A stretch of 64,000 nucleotides of DNA. Origin: Orbilia blumenaviensis. Lineage: Eukaryota; Ascomycota; Orbiliomycetes; Orbiliales; Orbiliaceae. This document shows, piece after piece, positions 34,479 to 46,700 of this stretch. Location: positions 806,001 through 870,000 of the forward strand of contig JAVHNS010000014.1 of assembly GCA_036872755.1 (NCBI GenBank). The letters run 5' to 3'. Below the pieces are notes generated by a model. That model saw only the letters and a list, made by a program, of their open reading frames with translations, ran no database searches and was not told where the DNA came from. A program made the position numbers and the translations under genes. The stretch's first letter is position 1, and each line of letters begins with the position of its first letter.

Positions 34479-36605
34479 CTAATTCCTCCCTACGAGAGGT
34501 TCACTCTCGTCCAATTCTCCCCTTTCCTCTGCAAATAACCTCTCAACGGCTTCATCACCCACACCATCCACTGCAACATGCGGCGTAATAAACCACGCAC
34601 CTAACCAAGCGACCATGAATAATGCCACAAGCACTATAAACACCGCTTGCGGGTACGTTTTAGCAGTTTTGGAATAAATCCCATTGAACACCGTGGGTCC
34701 AATGACTCTAGCCAATGAATGCAGTAAGGCAATAACTCCCAGCAGTTGGCCAGTCTTTTCGGACGGTGAGTGTTTTGTTAGGGAACTTTGAATGGTCGGA
34801 GACCCCAGGCCTCCAAATGATGCGACGATACCACCGGCCATAAACAGTGGCGTGTCGCGGGCTGCGACGAAGAAGAGAGTTCCGAGAACTTCTGTTGTTA
34901 GAGCACCTCGGATTATCAATGTGTCCAGATAGTCGCATCCACCAGCCGGAGTCCCTGGCGGCGGCTTCCTCCGGAAAAACTTTGTAAGTGTCGGAAGAAT
35001 AACGAAAAGGCCAATCACCCGCGAGGCATTGACGAAGCTGGTGTAGTAAGAAGCAAATTTGGTTGTCCAATGGAATTCAACCTTTTTAAGGAAAGAACTC
35101 GTCAGCAGAACTCCTAAAGATGTGATAAGAAATGTTGAACGACTGACCTTCGAATACAAAAGTATGACTGTAATAGAGCCAAACCCTACACCAAACATAA
35201 TAAAGTCGATTGCCGCAAGTAGGACCATGTTCGCCCTCAACTTGGTCAGATTACCGCCCTCCTTCGGCCAGAGCACATTCAGTGGCTCAAAGACGTTGAC
35301 TATTTTCATAAAGCTGCTTAGCCAAGTAGAAGAGTCTGCTGATTTCCTTCTCTCCTCCGCAAACTTCTCCTTCGCCAGCTTCATCTTCTCCTTCGAGAGT
35401 GACTCGGGAAGGAAGAAGAGTATATACGAAATGAATAGACCATGGATTGCTATCACGCCGCAGAACACCACTGCAATGTCGTTGGTTTTCTCAATAACAA
35501 AACCACCTATCGCTGGCCCTACTGCTATCCCAAAGAATAAGCACCCGTGGAATAGCGAAAATGCAGAAGAGCGCTTCGCAAAAGTGGTACAATCCGATGC
35601 ATAGGAATGTACCACAGCCAAGATCAACGTGAAGGCCCCAACCATGCCCTCAAAAGTGCTGGCGAGAAGAAGCCACCAATAGCTGAGGTGATCAGAATAC
35701 TTGAGGCACAAGATCAACGTAGCGTCAGACAGACAAGCACCCAAGGAGCCAAATATTAAAAGCTTTCGGCGACCGATTCGGTCCGAATATTGGCCAAGAC
35801 GGGGCGATGTCATTGCGCCTAAAAGATTTCTGTTATTACCTGGTTAACGGAGGGTAGAAATAAGGAAACCAACTTAATATCCCAGTAATTATATTCATAT
35901 ATAGAGTAAAAGTGGCAGCTTTCGCTCCAATCTTTACAATCGACAGCCATTAGCCTCTGCGCCATATTGTTCCAGAAGGTAAATGGATGCAACATACCTC
36001 AGGAATCTCGCACTCGGGATTATCCACTCCAATTACCAGCTTTATGGGTGTGAAGTCCCCATTGTTCACCTCCCTTTCCTTCCGATTGAGGTAGTCTTGA
36101 CATACCAACGTCAATACCAGATTGACTCGGGGAACGGCAGCACTGTATAGTTGGAAGACATGATCAGTATTGAGCAACCCTAACTTGGTACTCTACTACG
36201 CAAAATTTTGTGCAGAGTATAAAGACCGGGATATAGCTCCAACTTACGCTCCAAGGGCAATTGCATATAATATGAATGGAGGTAACAACATTAGAATCTA
36301 ATAAATGCATAGAGATTAGCGATAAAGATTATTGACAATAATTACCGTATACATATCGTAAATATTCCAATACATACGCTCGGTCGCTTCCACCATTTAA
36401 CACTGTCCTTTGGTGGTTCCTCTTCCTCTGTGCCTTCATAGACATCGATAGAGTCATGTGTTTGCACTGGTGTAAGTAATGGCTTCGATTGTGACTCGAT
36501 CGCATCTATGTCTTCACTCTCGCGACGCCTGTCTTTTTGGTCTTCCCCCTCATCTTGATTCTGCTGCAGTAAGCGTCCTCTGGACCCTTCAGCCTGGGGG
36601 TCCAT
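34479..36605 (-). CDS. Major facilitator superfamily transporter (DHA1/TetA-like)
   Basis: Five exons by splice signal and phase: 36378-36605, 36248-36297, 35998-36142, 35874-35931 and 34479-35818; 606 residues. It is a plasma- or vacuolar-membrane proton-coupled carrier, probably with 12 helices. The first exon is an acidic, charged cytosolic tail ending WWKRPS. A 50-nt exon supplies helix 1 (LMLLPPFILYAIALG). The next exon gives PRVNLVLTLVCQDYL and an external loop. A 58-nt exon gives LYMNIITGIL, leading into the MFS motif A, GQYSDRIGRRK, near 168-178. Further helices follow with PAIGGFV and PESLSKEK before the central loop. The 5-exon layout and the RPS...LPP start resemble fungal tetracycline-resistance-like MFS proteins. 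The substrate cannot be inferred. A shorter model starting at 35813 would lose helix 1 and motif context, so the spliced start is preferred. Confidence 0.93.
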
Positions 36606-38760
36606 CTTGTTGGATCGGCTGCCGTTGTGTTGCCCGGGATTCTGGCAGGGATTCCGATTCCAAGCTGCGATTTCCTCAACTGTGACGTCTGGATGCCGAT
36701 AAGACGGTGAAGTCGAGGTATGATGTTGGACTTAAAACCGAAGGCGTAGAGCTGGGCCGTGATGCAGCGATAAAATCGAAAGACAGATAGCTGGACTGCG
36801 ATACTGATAACCACGGCATGCAGGTCTTAAAGATAGATAATAATACGGTGGAATTAATTAATTCGTGAGGCGGGACCGAACACTATGCGGTTGCGCCTGT
36901 TTCGTCTGCAGTGCGACACTATACTATCTTGATCATCGCGACCCCCTACTACGGCACCTTGAAGCTACTATGAGGTCAGTGCAGCGCGGCGGTTGTCGAC
37001 GGTGTTTTAAATACGAGGAGATGTTGGGAACGTGGGAGAAAAGAGGAAAGGTGCCCGCTCCATGCTGAATGGAACTAGGGCTTCGTTGAATACCAAGCTA
37101 AGTGCTGTGGTGGCGGCCCTGGCCTCGAGCTTAGAAATCCACCCACGGGACTTAACGGTTTTCGGCCGGCAAAAGGCACGCTGGGCCAGCGATCTTTTAG
37201 ACTTCAGGACATGTTATTAAAATTCAAGAAAGAAGCCAACGATAAGGTAGTTCGAGCCAACTACGTCGTTAATGCATTTGAGACAGGCCTAAAAGTGCCT
37301 ATGCAAGAAAATCTCGGCTGGCAGTTGCCGTGCCGGCTGTTTGGCATCGAAATCAATTGGTCGTAGAACAATCGGCTCAAAATGGACCCGATGGTGTGGT
37401 TAGAAATACAATAAATTCTTGAAGATTCGAAGCTAAGGACGGGTTAGAAATAAGTTCCGAACACCGTTGACTCGGACATTTAGTTCACCTGCGGAGTTTT
37501 AAAGCTGCTTAACCGCGATATAAGCTTAGATACGATAAACCGGTGCATCCGATGCCTGAAATTAGAGTTATGAGCAAGATAGTCTTGCGGAACTTTGTGC
37601 TCAAGTAAATAAGATAAGGAACATTGGCGATAGTCAATTCCCTGAATAATTCACTGTAAGACCTATACAGGTATTAAGTATTACTGTTTAGAGGGATAAG
37701 GTAAAGAGAAGACCTTCAGATTATAGCTCTCGTTGTATTTTCATAGCTAACTAGAACAAGATACAGGACTAGCATTTCACCATATCCGATATCTCACTCC
37801 AGCCATCTCGAACTTAGCCAAGTTTTGGACTTGAAATCATCACCAGGCCAAATTGAAACAAAAACAAAACGAATAATAAAAAGCAAGAAAAGGGCAATGC
37901 GAATAAAGTGGAAATGGGGAAAAGAAGACCTTCAGATTAGCTCTCTAACAGTTATCATGGCGAACACACGGATTATCCAGGTTGGCCTCGACTTTATCTC
38001 GTCCAGGGATTCGATAAATTCGTTCAATTTTGGCTTATCTTCATCACTAGGCCGATTGATGTGTATGACGGATACTACTTAAGAAGACAAAGACGGAGAT
38101 CAGATGTACCGTGAAGTGAATGTTCAAACGTAGGACGCTTAGAATCATGGGTGCCTAGGGAATATGTTAGTAGTGAAACTTTCACTTGTCCTTTCACTAG
38201 GAGAATATGCATACCTTGAAGCTTCATCCGATTGAAAACTACAAAAATAAATAAAAATCGGCATAGACAAGCGGCACTGACGCAGTAAGAACTGCCGGCG
38301 CGTCTTCGACTTGAGCCAAATATCGTCCTCAAAGCCATTATCAAGACTAATTCCTAGCATCGAACTCCATCCAACCAAGGTACTCTTCAACCATCCACGC
38401 CTCCCTTTCATAAACGCCGACACGCGAGTCCCTCTAGACATTCCACCCACTCCAAGAGACCAAAGCCATCTTTCTACGATTTCCGTTCTATGATTCACCC
38501 ATATTGGTTGTATGCAAAACCCAATGAAGGGGTCGCAATTGACACCTTGTGTAAGAAGGGCCAGGAGTCATGTGCTCTCTTGGTATCGTCATGGAAAAGT
38601 AGGCCGGTCAAGGATTTCGGATTTCATGATCTATCATAGTCCATTAGTACATTAATGTGTGGGTCTTGATATTTGGGGGGGGTACTCACCTAAGGTGGAA
38701 ACGCGATGAAGAAGAAAGGGAACGAAGAGCATCGCGTGGTCGGAAATATAACGACTGGTT
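36606..38760. other. Intergenic between divergent MFS and PPR genes
   Basis: No confident gene. A 23-bp near-identical direct repeat, AGAAGACCTTCAGATTA followed by GCTCTC, occurs at about 37707 and 37924, with a two-base insertion in the first copy. The minus-strand ORFs at about 38075-38498 overlap in two frames and show no domain. Confidence 0.5.
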
Positions 38761-38769
38761 GTCACGTGA
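38761..38769. promoter_or_regulatory. Cbf1-type E-box GTCACGTGA
   Basis: A full match to the RTCACRTG element bound by the bHLH factor Cbf1/Cpf1 in yeasts lies 225 bp upstream of the PPR start. In several yeasts Cbf1 sites mark mitochondrial and respiratory genes, which fits the predicted product. Binding here is inferred only. Confidence 0.45.
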
Positions 38770-38993
38770 ACGGCATCGAGACGTCAAAGTCAACACAACC
38801 GAGATTTAGCACCAATTCGGGTATCAGACCACTACTAACAACTGAACTCCGAATAACGGACCGGCCTTATACCAAAACGAAGCATATCTTTAACGACAAC
38901 CAGGCTTCATTGGTAAAAGAAGGCCAATCAGACGCCTTATAGATCCATCAAATGATACTTCTATAGTTTCTCCCGCGGCCACCGATCCTTAAG

Positions 38994-41753
38994 ATGGCCC
39001 GGGAAACTCAAACGACCCGTGCGCTGCGGGAGCACGCCTCGAATCTCAAAGCCCCTTCCCATAGGGCGCTCCGATACCTCAGATCAATTGTCGATAACCG
39101 GCCATACACAGCGCTTCCAGCTTGTCATGCAGACCTCAACGAGCTCGAAGAGCTACGGCAGATGGGCTTATGGCCTCTTCAAACCTGTAACGGCGCCCGA
39201 AACGCTAGATGGAAGGAACGAGGAGAAGCAGATGTCTGTGGGATATCAGAGAGGGAAGAAAAAGCGGCGAACCGAGTAGTGCAGGGGCTACAAGGTAGAC
39301 AGCCTGAGATGAGACTTGACTATGAGGATACAAGTGTCATAGGGAGAAACCGTCGACGGCCAACGGTGTGCCCACCACAGGATAGCCATCAGGTCCCTGG
39401 GAACAGAGGTGTGCATACAGATGCAAGGTCAGAAGCTAGGGCACTACATACAAGCGCCAGTCGGGCGCAACCATCGGCATTGCTATCGCAACCTCTTCCT
39501 TCTTCGAACAGGGCTCGGAAATCGAAAGTCGGGAAACAGCATTGGCAGGTCCAATTGGCAAATGCTGGCCGTCGTCAGGCTGAGGCAAGGAGGAACAATA
39601 TGACGCCATTCCTCCAGCAGCTCCAGGCCAAAAACTTTACGACAACCATAGACGAAGAAAACCGGAACTTAGAGTACCGTATCAGTGACTTTGTAAAATG
39701 CCCCAGTATTCACTCATTACGATACAAAGAGATTACCGTCGAAAACTCGTCCCTAAACGCAGCCACAGAAAATAAACACCGTGCAACGACCAACTCTCTC
39801 CAATCAAAATTTTTCGACCGGAAGAAGCTGAGTATGCAGGAAGTTGAGGCATCGGTCACAGCATACCAAAAGCTTGGAAGGGTAGCAATGGCCCAAGCAG
39901 TGGCAGAAAAATACAAAACCGGGCGCAAACCATCAGAAGACATGATGGTCACACAACTCAAACTACTTCTCACCAGGAATAAAGTAGATGCCGCCATAAA
40001 CTTTGTACAAATGGCAAAGGACACCGACACTGGGTTTGGCATTCGATTGACCCAGACCCTCCTAGACGGTATCCGCCGGCTAGGAGTTGAACTTAGTGTT
40101 CTTAAGAAAGCATTCGAACTTGTGGAGGGATTCTTCTCGACTTCTCAAAACATACATTTCTCGATATTTATAAGAGGATGTGTTGACAACGGGAGGGTGG
40201 ATTTAGCATCAGAATGGGTCTTTAAAATGCAGGACGCCGGGCACACACCTGATGCAGAAACGTACAATGGTATCATATCTGCCACGGCGAAACACGGCCA
40301 ATGGGAGAGTGTTGAGCCCTTGATCGAAGTCTGCAGAGAAAAGGGACTAGCTATCACGAAGTTCACTATGAACGCTGTTCTTGATGGCGCTCACAAGCAG
40401 CCCGGGGTCAGTCTGAATGAAATTCATTCGTTAAAGGATAAACTGGGTGCCCCGCCAGATGCCGCAACTTGGTGTATCCTACTCAAGTCCATCATGGACA
40501 AATCCCCTATTGATTCTCTCGAGTCCGAACTCGAGAACCTCTTCAAACAAATGGAAGAGTCCAAACACCGCCCCTCCGACGTGTTCGCCAATACTTTAAT
40601 CTCTAGAGTCAATAATAGCGGCGACTCTTGTCCGCCTATCCTCCGCCGCTTGCTGTCAATCGTCAAAGACCCTGGTGTCCCGAACACAGCCAACGCTCGC
40701 GAATTCATGGTATCCAACATCATGGCTAATACATCTTCTAAAACTACCACAAAGGTAGTCCGTAAAGATGCCGACATGTATACGAAAGACACAACAGCGC
40801 TCCGCATGATAGCTCACATCCGTGAGCTTCAACCCCTCGAATCCCTCAAAATATTCCAAGCACACATCTCTCAATCCATCCGTCCAACCCAACATCTACT
40901 CATCCTAGCTCTTAAATCCGTCTTCCTTCTCCCCGCACGTCCGCTCTACCCTCGTAAATCCACCGCCGCTGAAAGAACTCAACTGAAATTCGACCATAAT
41001 CAAGCCAAGTCGCAAACCCTCAATCAAATCCTGGAGCTTTCAGCCAGGCACGGATTAGAAATTCACACCGCACTTTCAGAACAGGCATGGACTTTCCTAT
41101 CCGCGGTATACGGCTATAGAATCTCAAAGGCTCGATCAAAAGTTGAACCAGTACTCCTAAAACCGCCTAGCGAACAACTACTCGCCGAAATCTACCAGTT
41201 TTATTACAAATACGACTTAAAAAACCCACATCATCCGTTAATGGTCAGTATCTCAGTCTTGAACAATCGGAAACAATACCAAGCGATCGTGGATATAATG
41301 CGAGCAGTGGCATCATCGGAATGGGGCAGAAAGACAAGTTTTGATATCGTAGCCCTTACAATACTCCTAAAAGCATACATATCACTACGGGACGAGAAGG
41401 GTGTAAGATGGGTTACGGAACATGTGATAGGCAGAAATATGGATCTGGATAAAGAGTTCATGAAGGTCTTGAAAGGGGAGAAAAAGGTGCCGTTAGCGAC
41501 TTTTGCGTTGGACTGGGGGGATACGGAGAAGGCATTGATAGCGGAAAGCATTAGGAGGTGTGAAGAGTCAGTTGAAAGGAAGAAGGGTATTAAGGGCATG
41601 AATAGCGATTTTATCTTAAGGATATTAGGGAAAGAGGACAGGCTGGAAGAGTTGAAGATACCTTCGAAGCCAGGAATTCATAAGGGCAGCAAAAGTGAAT
41701 CCGCCGAAGGTAGTCCGGCTTCAACGGGGGAGAAGCCCCCAGACTATAGTTGA
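38994..41753 (+). CDS. Pentatricopeptide-repeat (PPR) protein, probably mitochondrial
   Basis: Single exon, 919 residues, ATG at 38994. PPR proteins bind organelle RNA and guide processing, stability or translation. Recognisable repeats lie at about 385-460: FIRGCVDNGRVDLASEWVF, then AGHTPDAETYNGIISATAK, then WESVEPLIEVCREKG. Helical-hairpin repeats of weaker fit occur on both sides (about 290-380 and 470-560), and a last helical domain at about 700-880. The N-terminus is basic, with few acidic residues in the first 40, compatible with a mitochondrial presequence. Residues 100-200 are low-complexity and basic. The tail is Ser/Pro-rich and disordered. Candidates among fungal counterparts are mitochondrial PPR factors for rRNA or mRNA, but none can be chosen from sequence alone. 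Confidence 0.85.
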   Translation: MARETQTTRALREHASNLKAPSHRALRYLRSIVDNRPYTALPACHADLNELEELRQMGLWPLQTCNGARNARWKERGEADVCGISEREEKAANRVVQGLQGRQPEMRLDYEDTSVIGRNRRRPTVCPPQDSHQVPGNRGVHTDARSEARALHTSASRAQPSALLSQPLPSSNRARKSKVGKQHWQVQLANAGRRQAEARRNNMTPFLQQLQAKNFTTTIDEENRNLEYRISDFVKCPSIHSLRYKEITVENSSLNAATENKHRATTNSLQSKFFDRKKLSMQEVEASVTAYQKLGRVAMAQAVAEKYKTGRKPSEDMMVTQLKLLLTRNKVDAAINFVQMAKDTDTGFGIRLTQTLLDGIRRLGVELSVLKKAFELVEGFFSTSQNIHFSIFIRGCVDNGRVDLASEWVFKMQDAGHTPDAETYNGIISATAKHGQWESVEPLIEVCREKGLAITKFTMNAVLDGAHKQPGVSLNEIHSLKDKLGAPPDAATWCILLKSIMDKSPIDSLESELENLFKQMEESKHRPSDVFANTLISRVNNSGDSCPPILRRLLSIVKDPGVPNTANAREFMVSNIMANTSSKTTTKVVRKDADMYTKDTTALRMIAHIRELQPLESLKIFQAHISQSIRPTQHLLILALKSVFLLPARPLYPRKSTAAERTQLKFDHNQAKSQTLNQILELSARHGLEIHTALSEQAWTFLSAVYGYRISKARSKVEPVLLKPPSEQLLAEIYQFYYKYDLKNPHHPLMVSISVLNNRKQYQAIVDIMRAVASSEWGRKTSFDIVALTILLKAYISLRDEKGVRWVTEHVIGRNMDLDKEFMKVLKGEKKVPLATFALDWGDTEKALIAESIRRCEESVERKKGIKGMNSDFILRILGKEDRLEELKIPSKPGIHKGSKSESAEGSPASTGEKPPDYS

Positions 41754-43782
41754 TGGAGTAGAAATCTACATATCTTTAAGCCAGTTTATGATTGTACATA
41801 TTGATACCCTATACATACAAGTACTCTAAAATTGGGTCCCCTATACCATATGATTCTTCGATAATCCCGCTTTCCGTTGTATCTGTAATCGCTCAATGTC
41901 AAGTTTTTTTCGATATATATATAACAACCCTCTATAGATACACAGCAACATCCAAACCTATGAATCCCCAGACGCGCAAAGCTAAATATACACCGCATCT
42001 GGCTCCCAAAACAGACCCCAAATAACGTCCATGCAGCATTTTTGGCCTCTTGAACAAAAAAGACAAAATAAAAGAAAAAAAAGCAACAAAAATAAAGCTT
42101 ATAGAGCAATGTGAAGAACAGGAGTAAAGGGAAAAAGACCATGAACACCAAATGTTTCTCCTATCTTTCGCTATTTTTCCTCGGCCGTTACGAAAACTAA
42201 AGGAAAAGGGAAAAAATGATACGGAAAGGAAAAAAGGTAACCGCTCCCCAAACAAGGACGCCGCTTGGATACGTAGCATTATGGCTTTTTCTTCAACCAA
42301 TGTATATATTTTTTCGGTTTCTTTTTTTGTTTTGTTTCCGATACTCGCTATCGATATTACCCTGTCTTTTCATCTTCCTCTTCCTCTTTTGTTTCTTCTC
42401 CTAGCTCTCTCTCTGTGTGTTTTAGTTGTAATAACAGCAGTAAAAAGCAGAAGAATAAATACATGATGATAACAATAATGCATTCAAAAACGGATTCCAA
42501 AAGGCTGTGCAGTATGCAGAATGACTATTGGGGATATCACTTATTTAACAAGTTGTAATGCAACGCAGCGATGATAAGGAAGATGAGGAATGGGAGGGGA
42601 AGAGGCATTACACTGCATGCAGAGATGAATTTTCCTGCAACAAAGGAAGAAGAGAAATCTTGAGTATAAAGCATGCTCGCAGCCAAAAGTTAGAAAGGAA
42701 AGGGGGACTAAATGAGGAAAGGGGCATCAGTGGCATCAAAGGTGAAAAAAAAAAAAGGTATTTGTTAAAATCGCAGAATATACATGAATTGAAAGAAAGG
42801 AAAAAAGAGAACTAGAAGTTACGACTAAAGGCTCCCATGCAATTATGAAAGAAACAAACAACCTATAAAAAACAATCCGCTATCCTTTTGAACACAAACG
42901 ACGATGGAAGAAAAACGTAAACAGACAAACAGCAAACAGGAAGAGGAAAGGGAGACAGGGTATGAAGGATGTGTGCGAGGCAAAGAGACGGGGCTACGTG
43001 CTGATAAGCGCCACCACGAATGCTGTTATGCTGAAGGGGAGGGATTAAGTACAAAACGGCCCAGCTATGTGTAATAAACGAGCAAGTAAAAAAATTGGGA
43101 TGCAACTTGTGAAAAAAAAAAAAAAAAAACCTTGCTGTAGACAAGAAACAACCCGCTATCGGAGTGGAAGGAATTAATGTCCAGGTTCATGTCGCCGTCC
43201 ACTGTTGCTTTATCATGACGTGCATATGTACTGTGGTTCCATCCTATCGCTGGGAAAAGTCGAGGCCGAACAGCAGCTCCGTCCTGATATCGTGAAGGAT
43301 TGATGAAGAAAGGGGCGGAAGATGATCAGAGTAATTGATATCGGTATCAGAGACGCCGCCGGAATGACCTTAAAGCATTCTGCTTCTATATATCTCTTTT
43401 TTAAAAAACTTTTTTCTTTTTCGATGCAGACGGAGAAAATCCCCAGTTAAACGCCGCAGCACAAAGATGTAGCCCTCTCCACACCACAAACCCTCCTATC
43501 GCTTATTTTTTTCCTCTCGAATGTCGAAAATAACTGACATATATATCAGACAAGAGTCGCTTAAAGGGGGGTTGCGAATCGAGTCCGTTGATGAGGAAGG
43601 CGGAGGTTGCCGCAAAATAATACCAATCTAAAAAATCGCTCAGAAGAAGAAAGGACGTGTAGAAACGCAAAATAAAGAGACGCGAAAACAATATTGCATG
43701 TCAAAATCGTGAGAAGCATGATCATAAACTCATACAGTTTGAGCTATACGGCGTAATCATGTTCATAGTACCGCCTTCGTGA
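41754..43782. other. Tail-to-tail spacer, 2 kb
   Basis: Convergent 3' ends of the PPR and nucleotidyltransferase genes. The stretch is rich in A and T runs, for example A19 near 43110. The hydrophobic minus-strand ORF at about 41786-42300 comes from poly-A/T composition. Probably long 3' UTRs. Confidence 0.5.
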
Positions 43783-46700
43783 TCAACCGCCTTTGCGGTC
43801 ATCTCCGGTCGCCGACGTTGTATCCGTGTTCGTTGTTGCTGCCGTCGTAGCCGCTGCGCGCTTCTTCTTGTTACCACCCTTCCGTTTATGAGAGTTCTTA
43901 TTCCACTCTTTCGACTTAGAATGAGTATTACTCTGACTCTGGTTTGTCGGCGTAGGGCTATCCTCCGGTTTCGTAGAGGTAGAAGATGTCGCGCTTGACT
44001 TGGAGTTATGAGTAGCGGAACTTTGGCCGGCCGGCCCAGTAGACTTAGTGAGGACTTGGATGGCGTCCACTACAGATTTCGCCCGAACCGTTCCTGACCT
44101 ACTTGACTGACTCGTTTGCCCGGCTTGCTTAGCGATAGTGTTACCATCTTCCGATGAGTTATCTGCTTCGCTACCAGATGGCTTTGCCTTTTTACCAGAA
44201 CCATTCTTTGGCGACGGGTTCCTCCATGCTGGTCCAGATGCATTCCCAGCTTGCTTTGGATTCATTTGGGCATCGTTGCCACCATTGCCAGCCCCCTGCC
44301 TTTCCTTATGTTGAGATGCCTGTTTTGTTTCTCTGACCGGCTGGGTATTGTTTGAAGTTGTAAGCTCAGGGTGCACTTGCCGCTGATCAGCATTTCTTAA
44401 CATCGATGCGGTTTGTTCGGCGTCATGTTGTCTCCCATATTGCTGCTGCTGTTGCTGCATTGCTTGCCGATGTCTAAGCTTTTGACCAGTGTGAAGATCA
44501 AAGTTCGAAACAGGCACAGAGGGGTATGCCTGCTGAAGCTGCAAGAATTGTGGGAATTGCATCGTATACATGCTGAATGGATTAATTGCGTAACCCCCTT
44601 TCGGGATACCACTCATGTCATCATTCATCGCTGGTTGGCCATAGCTGCCGTGCTGGTGGCTATGATCAAGTAGTGAAGCCCCGTACGTATCTGAGAACGA
44701 CGTTGGGTTATGATACATGATTTCCTCATGTGGCGAGTCTCCATGTAAACTAAGCTGCGGGGAATCATCATTGTCGAATGGAGGGGTCACCGGAACGCTG
44801 CTAGCAGACCCATTTACAATAACCGGGCCACGCTGTCTCGGTTCTTCGTCAAACGAGTCTTGGGAAATACTCCTTTCGCCATCGCCTTCGGAAGACGACC
44901 AAATCGCATCTTGATTCTGAGCAAATTTCGAGTGATTTGCGGTCGTGATCGGGGAAGGTGGCTGGGATGGCCGTCGATGGTCGCTGAACTTAGGCGGCAC
45001 CATTTTTTCCTTTGACGTTTGTCGCTGGCGTTCTCCTGCACTTTTTTGACTGGTAGATTGATCAGATGAAGCACTAACTGTGGTATGCTGATCTGGGTAA
45101 AGGTAGCCATAGTATTCTCCGAAGCTATCTTCTCCGGTGTGCAACTCAGAAGGCGTATGTGGCTGCTCCGATGTACTAGACGCCGTGGCTATGCTCTCAC
45201 TGGCCCCCAAGTCTTGACTATCCGCAATTGACTCGGAATGCACAACATTGGGTGTCTGTCTTACTCCTGGCTCAATGTGCGGGGCAGGCTGTGAGCGCGA
45301 TCTTGGTCCACCCGGCTGAAGGTTTTTCGTTCGGTTCAGTCGTTGATCAAGACTGGTCTGTGGAATCCCCGCGGCTAGTGCAATATTGGCACTGTAGTCA
45401 CCCATCGAATTGGGAAGGCAAAGATATGGTGGAAAATGCATGAATGCCGGATAACCATGAGGAAGCATCTGCAACTGCGCTTGGGCCGCAAGTAAGTTAG
45501 ACTGGACCTGTTGCTGTTGCTTTTGGGCCGCATCGATTTGGTTATTAGCCTGGTGGTTCATCGATTGCGCTGCGGCTGATGCCTGCGCAAATGTATTTAG
45601 GAGATTATGGCGTGCAATCATATTTTGTCTATGAGCGTGTTGAACCTCGAGTAGGTGTTTTGGGAGCGTCTCCAGCATGTTGTAAGGGAAGGTTCCGTCA
45701 TGGTTGGCCACGAGCGCGTACGCTCCGGGCACAGACATTAGGGGAGTCGTCATCGGCAAGTTCGTGTTCGTAATCGCCGCCCCGCTGGACGCTCTGCGAC
45801 TATTGTATGTACTATTGCGCCCATTCCCATAGCTATTAAATTGCCTATTTCTCGACCTTCCAGTTTCAGTTGATCTCCCTTTGCTCGCAGAGTTACTCCT
45901 AGTAATTTGAATAGGTCGAGAGGCCGGCTTGACAAAATCAGACGCGCTAGGTAGCTCCTCCTTGGGGAAGACATATTCCTCGCACCAAGCTGTGAGGTTC
46001 GGGGGTGTTTCAGCCAGAAGCTTGAACGCTCGTCTAAACTCTTCGTGGATCCCGCGCACCGCATTGTCGTCGGCTCCATTGCTCAAGTTCCGTGCTATAC
46101 TGAAGGGCTCTTCCACACACAACCGGTTCCCGAACAAGGCATCCCACTTCTTCTCAGCTTTCGAGATAAGCTTTCCCATGCGGATCGAGACGACGCTTTT
46201 CTCAAAGTCTATCTCATATCCATATCTTTTAAAAAAATTAAACAATAGAGAACCTAAACTCTCAGTGTTCGCTTTGCCGAATCCACGGAGCGTTTCGATA
46301 TCATCATCAAAAGAAACATCAACTCCATGTTGTGGTGGCCGTTTCTTGTGTTCACGTTGATGTAGTGATGGTAATATCGGTGGCTCCCGCGTTTGAAGAA
46401 AATTAACGATCATGCAAATCCAGGTGTATGACGACAGTGTTCCTCCGCCCGCTATTACAAAAAGATACTATTAGTTAGACGCCTTGACTGCGGTGATTAA
46501 AAGGTTTTGATCAAGGGCATACCAGCATCATTCAATATCCTGTGTTTTGTCCAGTGCTTGATAATCATTGCCAAAGGTTGAACTCGCGGATCGATATCGA
46601 CGTATGTTTTCACCATCCTTGTGTTTTCTAAGGCGAGTGTATTGTTTACATTCATATCGCATTGCACCTTATACTCGGGATCCCATATTCTAACGATGGG

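Noticed and set aside
38075..38498. Small minus-strand gene between MFS and PPR
   Set aside because: Two overlapping frames with different stops, no splice model and no recognisable family text.
41786..42300. Possible membrane-protein genes on the minus strand
   Set aside because: Overlapping frames in an A/T-rich convergent 3' region; the hydrophobic residues follow the poly-T composition.
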